Numbered from the stretch's first letter, positions 1 to 9,020 are shown. The stretch: 64,000 bases of DNA from Ruminococcus flavefaciens ATCC 19208 (GCF_000518765.1 NZ_KI912489.1:252652-316651); one strand, 5' to 3'. A program made the numbers and translations. Notes: a model not told the origin generated them from the letters alone.

Positions 1-24
1 TGATTCTGGAACTATTATTAAGAC

Positions 25-942
25 TCAGAGCCATTTTTTCTTTTTGAAGAATATAAGACTTATTATAACTATTATGATACTTACTGCAATTACGATCGGA
101 TAAGCTGCTCTGTACTCCAGCTCCGGCATATATTTAAAGTTCATACCGTACCAGCCTGCAATAAGCGTCAGCGGCATAAAAATAGAGGTTATTACTGTAA
201 GCAAAGCCATAATGCGATTCTGCTTTATATCAAGCTTTGACTGGTATATATCTCGTATCTGAATTGAATATTCACGGAGCGAGGCTGTAAAATCATGGAG
301 TCTTGAAACACGCTGTGTAAAAAGATGGAAATAGCGGGTATTCTCCTCCTTAAAGAAATCGTTTTCATTTTCTTCAAGTTCCTGACTGAGCTCAAGAAGC
401 TGTTCATAGTGAACTCTGAGATCACGCAGATCACTTCTGATACGGCTGACTCTCAGTGATGGATCCTTTTCTTCGCCTTCGAGAATATTGGATTCGATCG
501 TATCAAGTTCCTTGTCAAGATTTTCGAGAACTATCTGATCTTTAGCCACTATCTGTTCGAGGAAATCAAATATAAAGCGTTCAAGGCTGGGCATTATCCA
601 GCGTTTGGTGCTGATGATATTGCCTATCAGCTTATTCACAAAGCCGCTGTCGTCAATAAATACGATACCCTTTTCGTCAAGGGCGAATGCAAAGTTTGTA
701 TTTGGCGCTGAGATATTTTCTATGTTGGGAATAGAAAAAGTGCCTGTCAGCGAGTCGTAGTTTACCTCGGCTTTAGTAGAATGAATAACGGAAAGATCAA
801 TATCCATTTCGATACCCATATCAAATTTATTCCTGTTTTCCAGCCATTCAGCAGATGTCAGTACAGCAACGAATTTATCGTTTTTGCTTTTGAAGTCCAG
901 CTTTTTTGCTTTTTCAAGTGTGTTTTTTATATAATAATACAT
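25..942 (-). CDS. CorA-family divalent cation channel
   Basis: Likely Mg2+ or other divalent-cation channel of the CorA family in the cytoplasmic membrane. A long charged cytoplasmic domain with coiled-coil-like stretches (roughly residues 120-245) precedes two C-terminal transmembrane helices; the family signature YGMNF sits at the end of the first helix and the protein ends in a Lys-rich tail. The frame stays open up to 1062, but the extra 40 residues are unlike the family and lie over a strong hairpin. I therefore prefer the ATG at 942, which gives about 305 residues, normal for CorA. Neither start has a clear ribosome-binding site, so the start is uncertain; the family call is firm. Confidence 0.85.
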   Translation of the reverse strand: MYYYIKNTLEKAKKLDFKSKNDKFVAVLTSAEWLENRNKFDMGIEMDIDLSVIHSTKAEVNYDSLTGTFSIPNIENISAPNTNFAFALDEKGIVFIDDSGFVNKLIGNIISTKRWIMPSLERFIFDFLEQIVAKDQIVLENLDKELDTIESNILEGEEKDPSLRVSRIRSDLRDLRVHYEQLLELSQELEENENDFFKEENTRYFHLFTQRVSRLHDFTASLREYSIQIRDIYQSKLDIKQNRIMALLTVITSIFMPLTLIAGWYGMNFKYMPELEYRAAYPIVIAVSIIIVIISLIFFKKKKWL

Positions 943-1057
943 AGCCATCACATATATAAATATAGTCTTGAGCGATTTGTGTATCGCTTTGCGGTTTTTA
1001 GTTGTTGAGCAGATATTAATTATGATATCATAAATAAGAGAAATTGTCAATTGAAAA

Positions 1058-1107
1058 GCCATAGAATCCTGAAAGTCTGCTCAGGATTACTATGGCTTTT
1101 GCTTTTT
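1058..1107 (+). terminator. Strong hairpin with T-rich tail at the corA upstream edge
   Basis: Arms 1058-1072 and 1081-1096 are near-perfect inverted repeats with an 8-nt loop. On the plus strand a T-rich stretch follows, as in an intrinsic terminator. No plus-strand gene ends here, and on the minus strand the same hairpin lies just upstream of the CorA-type gene, so it could also be a leader structure. Confidence 0.5.
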
Positions 1108-1184
1108 GTACGCACTGTGGTAAAATTTGCAGAACTCACAAACAACTCATAAGTGCACAGGGGAATGGAAAAGGCTGTTATTGC

Positions 1185-1601
1185 TTAAAGTTCATAACGT
1201 ATTGACTCGACAGCCATTGAAAGGACTTCGGAAATATAGGGCTTGTCCACTTTATAATAAAAGACTGACTGAATACGCTGCGGATCATACGCATACGCAG
1301 ATTCTATCGCTTTTCTCATATTGCGCTCAACAGCTTTTACATTTTTACCGTGATCCTTTGCGATCCGGGGATAGAGCTCCTTTGTCAGGGCTTTTAGAAG
1401 ATTCGGTGATTCTATAGCCATAAGTATTGCTTTTATAAGAAGATGATATCCGTTTAAATTAGGACGTATTCCGAGTTTACGGACAAACTTGACAACTTCC
1501 GTTTCAAGCTGATCTGTATGCAGCCTTGTATTTTCAGTAGACTGATTAGTTGGGAAAAGGTACTGTTCTTTTTCGTTAGTGATAGTATTAGCTGATAGCA
1601 T
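1185..1601 (-). CDS. Spo0A C-terminal-type DNA-binding protein
   Basis: About 138 residues. The C-terminal two thirds match the DNA-binding effector domain of Spo0A: the stretch beginning LGIRPNLNGYHLL, then LYPRIAKDHGKNVKAVERN and MRKAIESAY correspond to the helix-turn-helix region. There is no receiver domain, only a short polar N-terminus, so phosphorylation cannot control it in the Spo0A manner. The ATG at 1601 is preceded by a strong AAGGAG site; a longer start at 1628 is not. Such orphan domains are known in ruminococci that do not sporulate. A transcription-factor role is inferred; its targets are unknown. Confidence 0.8.
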   Translation of the reverse strand: MLSANTITNEKEQYLFPTNQSTENTRLHTDQLETEVVKFVRKLGIRPNLNGYHLLIKAILMAIESPNLLKALTKELYPRIAKDHGKNVKAVERNMRKAIESAYAYDPQRIQSVFYYKVDKPYISEVLSMAVESIRYEL

Positions 1602-1789
1602 ATTGGTTCTCCTTTTTTGTTCTTTCATTTGTTGATTTTTCTGTTTATTGCTTCTGTGGTTGACATCAGAATATTGACAGAAAATGCTATAAAACAGAAA
1701 TAATCGATTTTTTTGGTCTATTTATCATATATGCATTATAACATACCGACTGATTTTATGACAAGGTTTTTTCGGTATAATTTGAGGAT

Positions 1790-1831
1790 ATTTTGCGGTT
1801 ATTTTAATATCTCAAAAATATACCGCAAAAT
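1790..1831. repeat. Inverted repeat ATTTTGCGGT / ACCGCAAAAT
   Basis: An 11-nt inverted repeat (1790-1800 with 1821-1831) around an AT-rich loop, lying just downstream of the minus-strand dockerin gene that ends at 1885. It could weakly terminate that transcript or be an operator; no T-run follows. Confidence 0.4.
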
Positions 1832-1884
1832 ACAAAATGCAGCATATAGCTCAAAAAAGGAACATTTTGCTTTTCGGGTTAAGA

Positions 1885-2925
1885 TCAGCAGTCAAGATAT
1901 TTGTTTTTCAGATACTCTTCGATCGGCATAGCTTCTTCATTTGAGGCAGAAGCATATGCATAGTACGCAAGAATAACCGATGCATCTATTGCATTTATAA
2001 AGCCGTCATTATCTATATCGGCAGCAAGCTTTTGTGCCTCAGTGTAGCCGCCATCTTGATTTGTAGAGACCTTCGCATAATATGACAGAACTGATGAAGC
2101 ATCTACGGCATCTATACGGCCATCGTTATTGACATCTCCGAGATCATATTCAACAGGAGTCGTAGTTTTTTTCTCACCGTTGATCTTTATATAACCATTA
2201 TTGATACCCTTAGTGAAAACGTAGGTCATCTGAAGCTTGCCTGCATCGTTCTGTTCTGAATTAATAAATGTGTCATAAGCTATTCCGTCATTTACATACG
2301 AAATGCCAAAGGGATAGACCTCGCCCTGCTCGGCGTTTTCGGGAACAACAAAATCAATGGTGAACAAGCAGCTTTTATCCAGCAGAGTATCTTCAGAATA
2401 TGCATAAAATACGAGCTGTCCTTCTTCGATCATTGCTGAACCTGTGGTAAAACAGTTTAATCCCCTGCCCGGGGTTATGACTTCACCGGTTGAGTTTCCC
2501 TTAACTTTCAGTCGGGTATCATAAAAGATATGGAACTTGATATAGCTGACAGGTTCTGTTGCGCCTGTAATGCTGAAATATACCCGTTGCACCTTACCCT
2601 TAGCATATTCGGGCTCAAGTCCGATCTTGTCGAAATAAAGCATTATTCCGCCATTGTAATCTTTTGCCTTGATAGTGGGGCAATTCCACTCTTTTGGCTG
2701 TTTCCACTGTCTGCCGTCATATGGTACTTCCTTGTCGTCCTGATAGTTAAAGGGATTTTCTAATGGCTCAGATCCATAAGCCGCAAACTCGTTTGCTGCA
2801 ATAGTTGTCGGAACCGAAATTGAATTTGCTTTTATAAATCTATTCTGAAAATGATGATAGACCGAAAACGATAATACCAAACTTGTAATTGCTGATATAA
2901 AGCGCTTTACATTTCTTTTTTTCAT
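1885..2925 (-). CDS. Secreted protein with cohesin-like domain and C-terminal dockerin
   Basis: 346 residues, exported by an N-terminal hydrophobic signal. Residues about 95-255 show the cohesin beta-sandwich pattern: FDKIGLEPEY start, FHIFYDTRLKVKG, GQLVFYAYSED, FVVPENAEQGEVY, and a final GYIKI strand. Residues about 263-325 form a type I dockerin with two calcium loops, DVNNDGRIDAVDAS and DIDNDGFINAIDAS. A protein with both partners could act as an adaptor scaffoldin that docks onto one protein and carries another. The start has a good AGGAGG site. The dockerin is certain; cohesin identity is judged from pattern only. Confidence 0.75.
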   Translation of the reverse strand: MKKRNVKRFISAITSLVLSFSVYHHFQNRFIKANSISVPTTIAANEFAAYGSEPLENPFNYQDDKEVPYDGRQWKQPKEWNCPTIKAKDYNGGIMLYFDKIGLEPEYAKGKVQRVYFSITGATEPVSYIKFHIFYDTRLKVKGNSTGEVITPGRGLNCFTTGSAMIEEGQLVFYAYSEDTLLDKSCLFTIDFVVPENAEQGEVYPFGISYVNDGIAYDTFINSEQNDAGKLQMTYVFTKGINNGYIKINGEKKTTTPVEYDLGDVNNDGRIDAVDASSVLSYYAKVSTNQDGGYTEAQKLAADIDNDGFINAIDASVILAYYAYASASNEEAMPIEEYLKNKYLDC

Positions 2926-2993
2926 GCCAAACCTCCTGTATTTATACGGTGTAATTATCCTGTTACAGGGTTTAAATCTTTAATTTGCCTTAA

Positions 2994-3117
2994 TTATAGC
3001 ATATAAGATGTCTAAAAGCAAGATACGCGGTGACAAATTGCCGTTATGTATAAGCTTGAACGCGAAAAAGGGTGCAGCGTCACGCTGCTTATAGCATATA
3101 AGATGTCTAAAAGCAAG
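2994..3117. repeat. Two identical 29-bp direct repeats
   Basis: The 29-bp sequence at 2994-3022 is repeated exactly at 3089-3117. Between them lies a GCAGCG/CGCTGC hairpin (3073-3087). The rest of 2926-3261 shows no gene. The duplication sits next to the kinase remnant and may mark a past rearrangement. Confidence 0.75.
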
Positions 3118-3261
3118 CAAGGCGGCACTATGTTTGCAGAATTTTAAATAAATGCGATTACAGATTTGTAATTCTGGACAGAAGATGGAAAAATGTAATA
3201 TAATATAATCATACCAAGGACATCAAGTCCGAAAATGCTTTTTTAGAATGGGGCAAAGAGT

Positions 3262-3502
3262 ATGAAAAAATGATTTCTTGTCTCGCAGTTCTTGCAATGC
3301 TCGCAGCAGTACCTACAGCTACAGCTTTTGCAGCACGTATTCGTGAATCTTATCTCAAATGCCCTCAAACATACGAAAAACGGTACGATACTCGTAAAGG
3401 CGGAAAAAGAGGACAACTTTATAAAAGCTACCGTAAAAGATACGGGCAGAGAGCGAAGTAGGCAAGGAAACGTCTTTTATATTTACACTGCCTGTTGAAT
3501 AA
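3262..3502 (+). pseudogene. Histidine-kinase remnant fused to a broken signal-peptide start
   Basis: Several frames must be joined. The start reads MKK and then hits TGA; one extra A would give a typical signal peptide (ISCLAVLAMLAA..). From about 3325 another frame encodes the N-box of a histidine-kinase ATPase domain (VFVNLISNALKHTKNG, then VKDTG). A third frame from 3449 encodes the family's C-terminal end (ESEVGKETSFIFTLPVE, stop at 3500-3502). The segment between, which should hold the G boxes, is deleted. No functional protein is expected. Confidence 0.75.
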
Positions 3503-3572
3503 CAACATATTTTTAAAGCAAACACAACGAAAAACGCAAAATCAAAGCATTATACAAATTATGTTTTATGAA

Positions 3573-3607
3573 ATTGCCTGTCATTAATGTTCTGACGGGC
3601 AATTTTT
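3573..3607 (+). terminator. Intrinsic terminator after the kinase remnant
   Basis: Arms ATTGCCTGTCA and TGACGGGCAAT followed by TTTTT, on the plus strand, about 70 bp after the remnant's stop. Confidence 0.7.
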
Positions 3608-3624
3608 CTTGATATAGAAGCAAA

Positions 3625-3647
3625 TGCAGTCCCAAAACGGGACTGCA
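3625..3647 (-). terminator. Intrinsic terminator of the permease-kinase gene
   Basis: TGCAGTCCC/GGGACTGCA hairpin with a 5-nt loop, 20 bp beyond the stop of the minus-strand gene; a T-rich tail follows in that direction. Confidence 0.7.
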
Positions 3648-3668
3648 CTAAACTTTTAATGTCATATA

Positions 3669-6461
3669 TCATTCTTTTTTCGTCAAAACCGATGTCAGGG
3701 TCTGCAATAGTATTTTTACATCTATTGGCTTTGCGATATGTGCCTGCATACCGGCTTTTATTGCTTCATCTTCATTTTCCTTAAAAGCGTTTGCTGTCAT
3801 GGCTATTATCGGTATTCCTGCGAGTTCTTTGTTATCAAGTTCGCGTATCTTCTTGGTTGCGGTATAACCGTCCATGACAGGCATTTGTACATCCATAAGA
3901 ACAGCAGAATAATGCTCCGGCTCTGAAGCAGATATTTTCTCAACAGCTTCCTTACCGTTTTCTGCTGTATCAACTATGAATCCTGCCTGTGAAAGAACCA
4001 TATTTGCGATCTCCATATTTATCATATTATCCTCAACAAGCAGCAGGCGCTTGCCTGCAAATGACATTATATCGTCCTGAGAATGTTCATTATTGTCCTG
4101 CTGAACAACATCGGTCTCGTCAGCTGTCTTGAACTTGAGATTCAAAATGATCTCTGTTCCGTTTCCCGGGGAAGTGATTACGTCAATAGTTCCCTCCATA
4201 AGGTCCATTAAGCTTTTGGTTATTGAAAGTCCGAGACCTGTTCCTTCAATGCCGCTTACAGTTGAAGTGCGTTCACGTTCAAAGGGAGAAAACATTTTTT
4301 TGGCAAATTCTTCCGACATACCTATTCCGTTATCACATATGCTGATCTCATATGAACCGAAATCCGCTTCTTCACAGTCTTTTTCAAGTACGGATACGTG
4401 TATTTTTCCTCCTTTTGGTGTGAACTTGTAGGCGTTGCCGAGAAGATTAAGGATAACACGATTCAGATTTTTTTCATCGCAGTAAATATACCTGTTTTTT
4501 ATCCCTGTAGTATCAATATTAAAATCAATTTCTTTCTGTTTCATCTGCTCCTCGAAAAGATCATATACATCATCAAATATCCTGTTAATATCGGCAGGAA
4601 TACATATGATCTCCATTTTGCCGTTTTCTATACGGCTCATTTCAAGGATATCATTTATCAACGTAAGCAGGTGCTTGTTGGAACGGTCTATTTTGACAAG
4701 ATAGTTATGAAGTTCAGGAGATGAAGGTTCTTTCAGAGCAAGACCTGTATATCCTATTATTGCATTCATTGGAGTACGGATATCATGTGACATATTGAAA
4801 AGGAAACGGCTTTTGGCATGATTCCTTTCTATGGCACGAATGCTTGCGAGTTCGGCAGCTTCGTGCTTTTTTCGTACAAGATTCTGTATATATATCATTA
4901 TGACAAGTCCTGTGAAAACGACCACCATAAGGACGATGCCGCCTGATATAAGCGAATAATGTACAGCGTTAACACTTTCCTTTGAAGCAATTTGTTTTGC
5001 AAGCCACAGAAAAGCAGAATATATAAGCAAAGAAAAAAGAACTACTCCTGATGTGGATATACCGCTGTATTCGCTTAAAGTGCTGCGTGTAATGGTTCGC
5101 CAGTAAAAAACGAATCCGATCAGACACCAGAAGGAAAGAAGCAGAAATGCTTCACTGCCCATTGCTTCCATTGCTGTTAATCTTGGAACAAGCTGAACTG
5201 TTACAAATATTACGGAAATAATAGTACCTGTCAAGCCTGTTATCCTGACTCTTTTTATGTTTTCGGTTTTAGCGTGCTTATAGGCTGCTGCTGAGGTATA
5301 TCCAAATCCGACTATAGCCCCGAATGAAGTCAGATCGACGAACCAGCTGAGAGTATTTCTGCCAAACAGCGCAAGAGAGACAGAAAAGATCATAATAAAC
5401 AATGTACTGTATACAGTTTTGGAAAACATATCGGAAAGGATCTTGTCCTCTGCCATAGTTGACAGAACGCGTATAGTAGCACGATATCCGCCGATTATTC
5501 CTGTAAGGACACCTGCCAGAGCTGTAATACTTATCAATATAAGTCCAGGTGTTCCCATTATAGCTTTTGCAGCATAGAATGTAGGAACGGATCTTTCATT
5601 TGAAAGACTGCCGAGATCTGTAATATACTCAGTCCAGTCGGCATATCCGTCGGGAACAGAGGATATGCTGACTATTGCCAGTGCAGTGTATGCAATACCT
5701 GCGGCTATGATCGCAGTAAAAATAATACGTTTGGATCTCGTTATCTTGAATTTAAAGTTATATGTGTCAAAGGAAATAACATCAAATCCGACAAATGCCC
5801 ACGGAGCAAGAAAAATTATACTGTAGATACCATATGCAATGTTGGTATCCTTTAATCCTATTATGCTCAGTGAATTGCTCGAAACAGCATGAGGAATACA
5901 TATTAAAGCAACCGTCAGAATTCCTGCGATCATTATTAAAGAAAGAAGCGAATGTATTTTATGAAGTATCTTTTTTGCTTTGATAAACAGGATACCCACA
6001 CCTGCAAGTGCGCTGACGGAAACAAGTATTTCTCCGAAATACACCTTATTTCCTGAAATTGTGTAATGCAATCCTGTGTGTACAGCGTCGCCGAATACAG
6101 TTCGCAGTACAACAAAAAGCGCAGTTCCGTTCAGGAATACAATAGTCAGATAAGAAAGGCACAGAAACCAAGAGCTTAAAAACGCATGATCTCTTCCGAA
6201 TACCTCTTTTGTATAAGAATAGACACCTCCTGCTCCGGGACTTCGGTTCATCAGAAATGAGAAATTGTAACCTATGACCAGCATGATAAGCGTACTTATA
6301 CACATAGCTATTATTGTACCGATCGGACCTGCTATAGGAAGAAAGGTAGTTCCGGGCATTACAAAAGCCCCCCAACCGACCATACAGCCGAAAGCCATAG
6401 ACCAGACATCAAGTCCTGATAAATAGGGCTTCGGAGTTTCGGACACTGTTTTTTTATCCAT
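3669..6461 (-). CDS. Amino-acid permease-like sensor / hybrid histidine kinase
   Basis: 930 residues. Residues about 1-525 are an APC-superfamily amino-acid permease with multiple membrane segments, including GWGAFVMPG and PGAGGVYSYTKEVFG. After a short linker comes a HisKA domain (NMSHDIRTPMNAIIG, phospho-His 559), an HATPase domain (N-box LNLLGNAYKF, CDNGIGM, GTGLGLS; about 650-778) and a receiver domain (about 804-926, acceptor Asp 857 in LMDVQMP). All catalytic motifs look intact. By analogy with transporter-kinase fusions such as CbrA, it may sense an amino acid through a transporter fold. The ligand, and whether it still transports, are unknown. The HPt protein encoded upstream is the probable phosphorelay partner. 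The start follows a GGTGG site. Confidence 0.9.
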   Translation of the reverse strand: MDKKTVSETPKPYLSGLDVWSMAFGCMVGWGAFVMPGTTFLPIAGPIGTIIAMCISTLIMLVIGYNFSFLMNRSPGAGGVYSYTKEVFGRDHAFLSSWFLCLSYLTIVFLNGTALFVVLRTVFGDAVHTGLHYTISGNKVYFGEILVSVSALAGVGILFIKAKKILHKIHSLLSLIMIAGILTVALICIPHAVSSNSLSIIGLKDTNIAYGIYSIIFLAPWAFVGFDVISFDTYNFKFKITRSKRIIFTAIIAAGIAYTALAIVSISSVPDGYADWTEYITDLGSLSNERSVPTFYAAKAIMGTPGLILISITALAGVLTGIIGGYRATIRVLSTMAEDKILSDMFSKTVYSTLFIMIFSVSLALFGRNTLSWFVDLTSFGAIVGFGYTSAAAYKHAKTENIKRVRITGLTGTIISVIFVTVQLVPRLTAMEAMGSEAFLLLSFWCLIGFVFYWRTITRSTLSEYSGISTSGVVLFSLLIYSAFLWLAKQIASKESVNAVHYSLISGGIVLMVVVFTGLVIMIYIQNLVRKKHEAAELASIRAIERNHAKSRFLFNMSHDIRTPMNAIIGYTGLALKEPSSPELHNYLVKIDRSNKHLLTLINDILEMSRIENGKMEIICIPADINRIFDDVYDLFEEQMKQKEIDFNIDTTGIKNRYIYCDEKNLNRVILNLLGNAYKFTPKGGKIHVSVLEKDCEEADFGSYEISICDNGIGMSEEFAKKMFSPFERERTSTVSGIEGTGLGLSITKSLMDLMEGTIDVITSPGNGTEIILNLKFKTADETDVVQQDNNEHSQDDIMSFAGKRLLLVEDNMINMEIANMVLSQAGFIVDTAENGKEAVEKISASEPEHYSAVLMDVQMPVMDGYTATKKIRELDNKELAGIPIIAMTANAFKENEDEAIKAGMQAHIAKPIDVKILLQTLTSVLTKKE

Positions 6462-6510
6462 TTTTCTTAACCACCTTTCCGCACATTCTCATATCAAAAT
6501 AAAACAATAA

Positions 6511-6541
6511 AACGGGAGCAACTCAAAGAACTGTTCCCGTT
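6511..6541 (-). terminator. Terminator between the HPt and permease-kinase genes
   Basis: AACGGGA...TCCCGTT hairpin, with AAAAA upstream and TTTTATT downstream on the minus strand. It lies 7 bp after the HPt stop and separates that gene from the permease-kinase gene, so full co-transcription is unlikely or attenuated. Confidence 0.65.
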
Positions 6542-6547
6542 TTTACA

Positions 6548-6883
6548 TTACAGCTCACACAGCCTGCGAAACTGTGTCTTTGTTTCTTCCAATAAAGCAG
6601 TATAATCCGTATCTGTTCCGTTGCGCAGAAGTTCGGTCATTTCATTGATCGGAACTGTCAACGGTGTTAAAGAAAGATTTGAATACATACCTTTCAATGT
6701 ATGAGCAGTTTCAAATGCTGAATGATAATTTTTATAGTATATCTGCTGTTCGAGTTCGGATAATCTGTTATCGTTCAGAGCCTTGTTTACCAGCATAAGA
6801 TAAAAATCCTCTTTGTTCATGCAGCGAATAAGTCCGTCTTTCACATCAGCACCGAACTCGCTTAGTTTATCGAGCGTGATCAT
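6548..6883 (-). CDS. Histidine phosphotransfer (HPt) protein
   Basis: 111 residues, the size of a free HPt domain. The phosphorylatable histidine is His 61 in AHTLKGMYSNL, the standard HPt motif, within a predicted helical bundle. It should shuttle phosphate between the hybrid kinase encoded next to it and a response regulator. Its AAGGAG ribosome-binding site overlaps the last codons of the EAL reading frame upstream, and the ATG lies 2 nt after that frame's TAA, so translation was probably coupled to it. Confidence 0.88.
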   Translation of the reverse strand: MITLDKLSEFGADVKDGLIRCMNKEDFYLMLVNKALNDNRLSELEQQIYYKNYHSAFETAHTLKGMYSNLSLTPLTVPINEMTELLRNGTDTDYTALLEETKTQFRRLCEL

Positions 6884-6885
6884 TT

Positions 6886-8580
6886 TTATACACTCCTTAC
6901 TTCAGCCATTAAAAGAGCAGTCAGCTCTTCTGCCGGAAGCGGCTTTGAAAAATAAAATCCCTGAATTATATCACAGCCCAGATATTCCAGCAGATCCAGC
7001 TGTTCCTTGGTTTCAACACCTTCAGCTATTACAGGTACCTCGAGAAGTCTTGCGATCTAGATCATTATTTCGACTAAACGCAGATGCTTTTTGTTGTCGC
7101 ATATGTTCCTTATGAATTCCATGTCTAATTTCAGTGCATCAATCGGCAATGAACACAGCATATTGAGTGAAGAATACCCGCTGCCAAAATCGTCCATTTC
7201 AATTTTAAAACCTTTTTCACGAAGGTTTATCACTGTACTGATTATCTGTTGTGCATTATCCGAATATGCAGATTCGGTTATTTCAAGAAGGAGGTTTTCG
7301 CTGTCGATACCTCTCGATCTTGTTATATCACTTAATATCTCGACCAGCCGCGGATTAAAAACGTCAACTCTTGAAACATTAACAGATATGGGGACATTGA
7401 ATCCGGCGTCTTTCCATTGTTTTATCTGATTTGCTGCTTCATTCCAGACATAATTGTCAAGCTGTCGGATAAGACCATTATCCTCAAACAGGGTAATGAA
7501 CTCAGCAGGCGGTATTATGCCGTATTCGGGGTGATACCAGCGGACAAGAGCTTCTACACTTGCCAGTACAGGCTTGCTGTCACTGATATTGTATTTAGGC
7601 TGATAAAATAATTTAAATTGTTTTTCTGAGAGAGCAGTATCCATATCATTTATAAGCCGCTCTGAATGAAGCTCTTTGCTGTGCAGTTCAGCATTATAAA
7701 TATCAAAGCAGGTCGTATAGCTGTTTTTTATCTTGCGGCATACAAGATCAGCGTGTTCAAAGCGCTGTTCCATATCAAGAGCATTACCGTCATCAGAATA
7801 TATTCCTATTCTGAAACTGATCTTCCGGTCGTCCAGATTATCTTCGATCATTGATATAAATCGCGGAAGATGATCTTTCGGATTATCCATATGAGGGATA
7901 TAAATACCAAAACAGTTGCTGTTGCTGCGGCAGGCAAGTCCTCCTGTCTGACGAACCAGTTCGTGTATGCTCTGACCGATTATTTTTAAAACTTTATCGC
8001 CGTATGATCTTCCAAAAAGCTCATTGATGATATGAAAACGATTTATATCAAGAACGAGAGCGTCCATAGGCATATTGCCATTCTGGTTATTAAGTCTTTT
8101 CCCGTATTCAAAGAAAAATTCTTTATTAAAAAGCCCGGTCAGTTCATCTCTTTCTGTATCATGAATAATGATCCTGTCTTCAAAAAGCTCGATCGAATGT
8201 CTGACTCTTGCCTGTATGACTTCCGGAGCCTCATATGGCTTTGAAATAAAATCAGCTGCACCAAGCTGCAAGCTTTTTACTTCGGCTTTTTTTTCGGAAG
8301 TTAGAACGATAACGGGAATGCTCCTCAGTTCGCTGTCGGAACGTAAAATTTTCAATAAGCTGTATCCGTCAAGAACAGGCATATGAAAATCAAGGAGAAT
8401 AAGAGATAGTGTCTTTTTTTTCTTCTTAATGATCTCAAGGGCAGTCATTCCGTTTGATGCATAAATGATCTCGTATAATCCGCTCAGCATAGCTCCGAGC
8501 ATTTCTCTTTCGATGAATTCGTCATCAACAATAAGTACAGTTCTATGAAGACCTTGCTTCCGCTCAAGCAATTCCTGCAT
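6886..8580 (-). pseudogene. Receiver-GGDEF-EAL response regulator interrupted by an in-frame TAG
   Basis: One frame of 565 codons, read through from 8580 to TAA at 6886-6888, broken only by TAG at 7057-7059 (codon 508). It encodes a receiver (acceptor Asp 64 in LLDFHMP), a degenerate GGDEF domain (the signature is replaced by RSNSNCF, so no cyclase activity is expected) and an EAL domain (EALVRW, EITES, DDFGSGYSS). The part after the TAG, with VIAEGVET and QGFYFSKPL, is well conserved and still in frame, so the lesion is recent or translated through. The 507-residue truncated product lacks essential EAL residues and should not hydrolyse c-di-GMP. A GGGGGG site precedes the start. Confidence 0.85.
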
Positions 8581-8928
8581 TATTATTCCCCCCCTAAATT
8601 GATGATTTGGTCTTATTATACTATAATATTCTCAAATGTTCAATTGTTATGTGTAAATAAACTAAATTAATGGACTAAAACTGATATTTAGAAATAAATA
8701 TTGATTTTTCTCCTATTTTCCTTATTGCTCCTGTTCTCAGTTCCACAATAAAATCGGAAATATGTTTTTAAGAAGAAGCTCAAAAGAATTTAAATGTCAG
8801 CTGAGAATGTATTATGGTACAGAAAATGAAGTATGTCATGCAGAGCCTTGTCAAGTTCACATTCAGCTTTATAATTCCGCTTTCAGGCTGATTTAACATC
8901 AAACACAGCAGTTCGGAAACATAAAAAT
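8581..8928. other. Intergenic region without a recognisable gene
   Basis: AT-rich spacer between the divergently transcribed EAL gene and the dockerin gene at 9116. I see no open frame with a ribosome-binding site and no RNA fold that I recognise. Confidence 0.5.
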
Positions 8929-9020
8929 ATAACTTACCGCTTTGAAAAATGCAACTTACCCCCTAAAAAAAGCAACTTACTGATATTTTGTTGACTTCCT
9001 GAAAAAAGCAATAGTATAAT
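8929..9020 (+). promoter_or_regulatory. Promoter with three direct GCAACTTACC repeats
   Basis: Repeats start at 8929 (AT instead of GC at its 5' end), 8951 and 8972 (last base T), i.e. at 22 and 21 bp, two helical turns. Nine bp after the last repeat is a -35 box TTGACT (8991-8996), then an 18-bp spacer and -10 TATAAT (9015-9020). The same arrangement precedes the gene ending at 45369. The layout suits cooperative binding of an activator on one helix face. Confidence 0.8.

Noticed and set aside
3270..3461. A 63-residue secreted peptide gene
   Set aside because: Only the first 22 residues look like a signal peptide; the rest is out-of-frame kinase sequence, so it is treated as part of the remnant.
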